Source: Arcanobacterium phocisimile
GTDB lineage: Bacteria > Actinomycetota > Actinomycetes > Actinomycetales > Actinomycetaceae
Direction: 5' to 3'
Assembly: GCF_016904675.1 (NCBI RefSeq)
Contig: NZ_CP070228.1
Location: 248,001 to 312,000, forward strand
DNA: 64,000 bases
Of this stretch, positions 62,484-64,000 are shown piece after piece. Position 1 is the first letter of the stretch. The number at the start of each line of letters is the position of its first letter. The position numbers and the translations under genes are program-made. Below the pieces are notes generated by a model. That model searched no databases. It was not told the origin of the DNA and worked only from the letters and a program-made list of their open reading frames with translations.

Positions 62484-62534
62484 AAGGAAAGGTTTGGTGC
62501 AAAGTTTGAAAAACTTTGCACCAAACCTTTCCTT
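62484..62534 (-). terminator. 24-bp terminator after glpK
   Basis: Perfect arms 62484-62507 and 62511-62534 with a 3-base loop, 27 bases past the glpK stop. On the minus strand it is followed by ATAAACACTTG. It also lies upstream of the sialidase start and could insulate it. Confidence 0.88.
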
Positions 62535-62560
62535 AGGAATGCATGCGCAGTATTTATTGA

Positions 62561-64000
62561 CTATCCGTCAATCTTTTCCGTATCTTCATCAATCCAATCG
62601 AAAGTACGGGTTACGGCCTTCTTCCACAGGCGCATCTGACGCTCACGCTCAGCAACTGGCATCTGCGGCGAGAAGCGCTTGCCTTCCTTCCAGTTGGCGA
62701 TAACGTCGTCTTCACCATTCCAGAAACCAACTGCAATACCGGCCGCGTAGGCAGCGCCGAGAGCAGTTGTTTCAGCAACTTCAGGTACCACAACGTCAAC
62801 TCCAAGCAGATCTGCCTGGAATTGCATAAGGGTATTGTTTGCCGTCATGCCACCATCGACACGTAGCTCAGTGAGGTCAGCAGCAGAATCAGCATTCATC
62901 GCCTCGAGCACTTCAGCTGTTTGGAATGCGGTAGCTTCCAGGACTGCGCGAGCCAAGTGTCCCTTGTTGTTGAATCGCGTCAAACCAACGATTGCACCGC
63001 GCGCGTTGTCCTTCCAGTAGGGGGCAAATAGGCCAGAGAAGGCTGGCACGAAGTAGACTCCGCCGTTGTCTTCAACTGTTTCAGCTAAGGCCTCGATCTC
63101 GGGTGCTGTGCTGATGATACCTAAGTTGTCCCGGAGCCATTGAACAAGAGAACCAGTGACAGCGATCGAGCCTTCAAGAGCATACACTGGCTCTTGGTCA
63201 CCGATCTTGTAACACACAGTGGTTAGTAGGCCATTTTCGGAGGTGACGGCTTCATGGCCGGTATTAATGAGCATGAAGCAACCCGTGCCATAGGTATTCT
63301 TCGCCATACCCTTTTGGAAACACGCCTGACCGAAGGTTGCCGCCTGCTGGTCGCCTAAGATGCCTGAGATAGGAGTATCGATGAGGAGGGAGTTCTTCGC
63401 TCCATGGCCATAGACTTCGGACGAGGAACGGATCTCCGGCAACATAGACATGGGGATACCCATGTCGATGCAGATGCCTTCATCCCATTGCAACTTCCGA
63501 ACATCCATCAACATAGTACGCGAAGCATTGGTGACGTCGGTGACGTGAACTCCTCCATTTGGTCCACCAGTCAAGTTCCACAATACCCAGCAGTCAGTAT
63601 TTCCAAACAAGAGATCGCCAGCTTCGGCCTTCTCGCGTGCGCCTTCAACATTGTCAAGAATCCACTTAATCTTTGGGCCAGAGAAGTAGGTGGCTAGGGG
63701 CAGGCCACAGATCTCCTTGTACTTGTCTGCGCCTGCATCACCGGCAAGTTCACGCACGATAGTATCTGTTCGAGTGTCTTGCCACACGATGGCGTTGTAA
63801 ATCGGCTTACCGGTGTTCTTATCCCAGACGACGGCAGTTTCGCGCTGGTTTGTGATCCCAACTGAGGCGATTTCGTGGCGGTTGATATCTGCCTTTGATA
63901 GGGCTTGACCGATGACTTCGCGAATATTGTCTCGAATCTCTATTGGATCATGCTCAACCCAACCGGCCTTCGGGAAAATTTGCTCGTGTTCTTTTTGTCC
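62561..64000 (-). CDS. glpK: glycerol kinase, missing the N-terminus (window edge)
   Basis: The minus-strand frame is open from 64000 (about 479 residues visible). [12 protein letters not shown] then [16 protein letters not shown] and WQDTRTD are the FGGY carbohydrate kinase/GlpK N-domain; later [23 protein letters not shown] and [17 protein letters not shown] complete it. The whole protein should be about 505 residues, so only about 25 residues are lost. Phosphorylates glycerol with ATP. Ends close to a 24-bp terminator. No glpF or glpD is in the window. Confidence 0.96.
   Translation of the reverse strand, partial: GQKEHEQIFPKAGWVEHDPIEIRDNIREVIGQALSKADINRHEIASVGITNQRETAVVWDKNTGKPIYNAIVWQDTRTDTIVRELAGDAGADKYKEICGLPLATYFSGPKIKWILDNVEGAREKAEAGDLLFGNTDCWVLWNLTGGPNGGVHVTDVTNASRTMLMDVRKLQWDEGICIDMGIPMSMLPEIRSSSEVYGHGAKNSLLIDTPISGILGDQQAATFGQACFQKGMAKNTYGTGCFMLINTGHEAVTSENGLLTTVCYKIGDQEPVYALEGSIAVTGSLVQWLRDNLGIISTAPEIEALAETVEDNGGVYFVPAFSGLFAPYWKDNARGAIVGLTRFNNKGHLARAVLEATAFQTAEVLEAMNADSAADLTELRVDGGMTANNTLMQFQADLLGVDVVVPEVAETTALGAAYAAGIAVGFWNGEDDVIANWKEGKRFSPQMPVAERERQMRLWKKAVTRTFDWIDEDTEKIDG

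Overview
The window looks like chromosome of a Gram-positive member of the Actinomycetaceae, most like Arcanobacterium or Trueperella. This is inferred from family content: BldC, an SCP2-like sterol-carrier protein, DUF3073, the Actinobacterial Holin-X/DUF3618 pair, the FABP-YgfZ pair, a DUF2342 zinc protease beside dacB/tilS, a panC-linked DUF2520 protein, and several LAxTG/LPxSG surface proteins including a large anchored sialidase. Base composition appears near 50% GC by eye (not computed). I see no rRNA, CRISPR array, intact transposase or prophage. 

Layout. 1-6.1 kb: the 3' end of gdhA, then a three-gene sortase-pilus locus (class C sortase, a short single-domain pilin, a large multidomain adhesin). 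6.2-10.3 kb: SCP2-like protein, DUF3073, bldC, DUF3618/Holin-X pair and murJ. 10.4-10.8 kb: four minus-strand tRNAs (Glu, Asp, Phe, Asp). 11-15.3 kb: mscS, msrB and an endonuclease/exonuclease/phosphatase gene in tight succession, a decayed EamA exporter, tRNA-Lys and an unrecognised gene. 15.4-18.6 kb: a two-gene minus-strand surface locus (membrane-anchored unknown plus a LAHTG-anchored SGNH protein with 36-bp repeats). 18.7-22.1 kb: DUF47/Pit phosphate transport and an AGCS symporter. 22.1-23.2 kb: a gene-poor stretch with a broken DUF559 gene and a probable small structured RNA. 23.2-29 kb: membrane protein, FABP, YgfZ, Dtd and ClpC. 29.1-30.7 kb: a tryptophan attenuator (leader peptide with three Trp codons) controlling a lone trpB. 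30.8-43.4 kb: a Na+/H+ antiporter, PPDK, OatA-like acyltransferase, an unknown Arg-tailed protein, an alpha/beta hydrolase, an MFS transporter, a remnant gene and a RipA-like NlpC/P60 hydrolase. 43.5-58.3 kb: ppa, then a long co-directional block dacB, DUF2342, tilS, ftsH, folE, folP, folBK, DUF3180, two PH-domain proteins, DUF2520, panC, panD, lysS. 58.4-64 kb: sialidase and glpK (cut by the window end).

Functional threads: cell surface (pilus, SGNH surface protein, sialidase, OatA, NlpC/P60, DacB, MurJ); folate and pantothenate synthesis; protein quality control (ClpC, FtsH, MsrB, Dtd). The items most worth a second look are the minus-strand small RNA near 22.9 kb, the attenuated orphan trpB of the enteric sequence type, the minimal pilin, and a small WCANK...PTKRLT protein family present once intact and once as a remnant. 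Many genes end in unusually long, nearly perfect intergenic hairpins.
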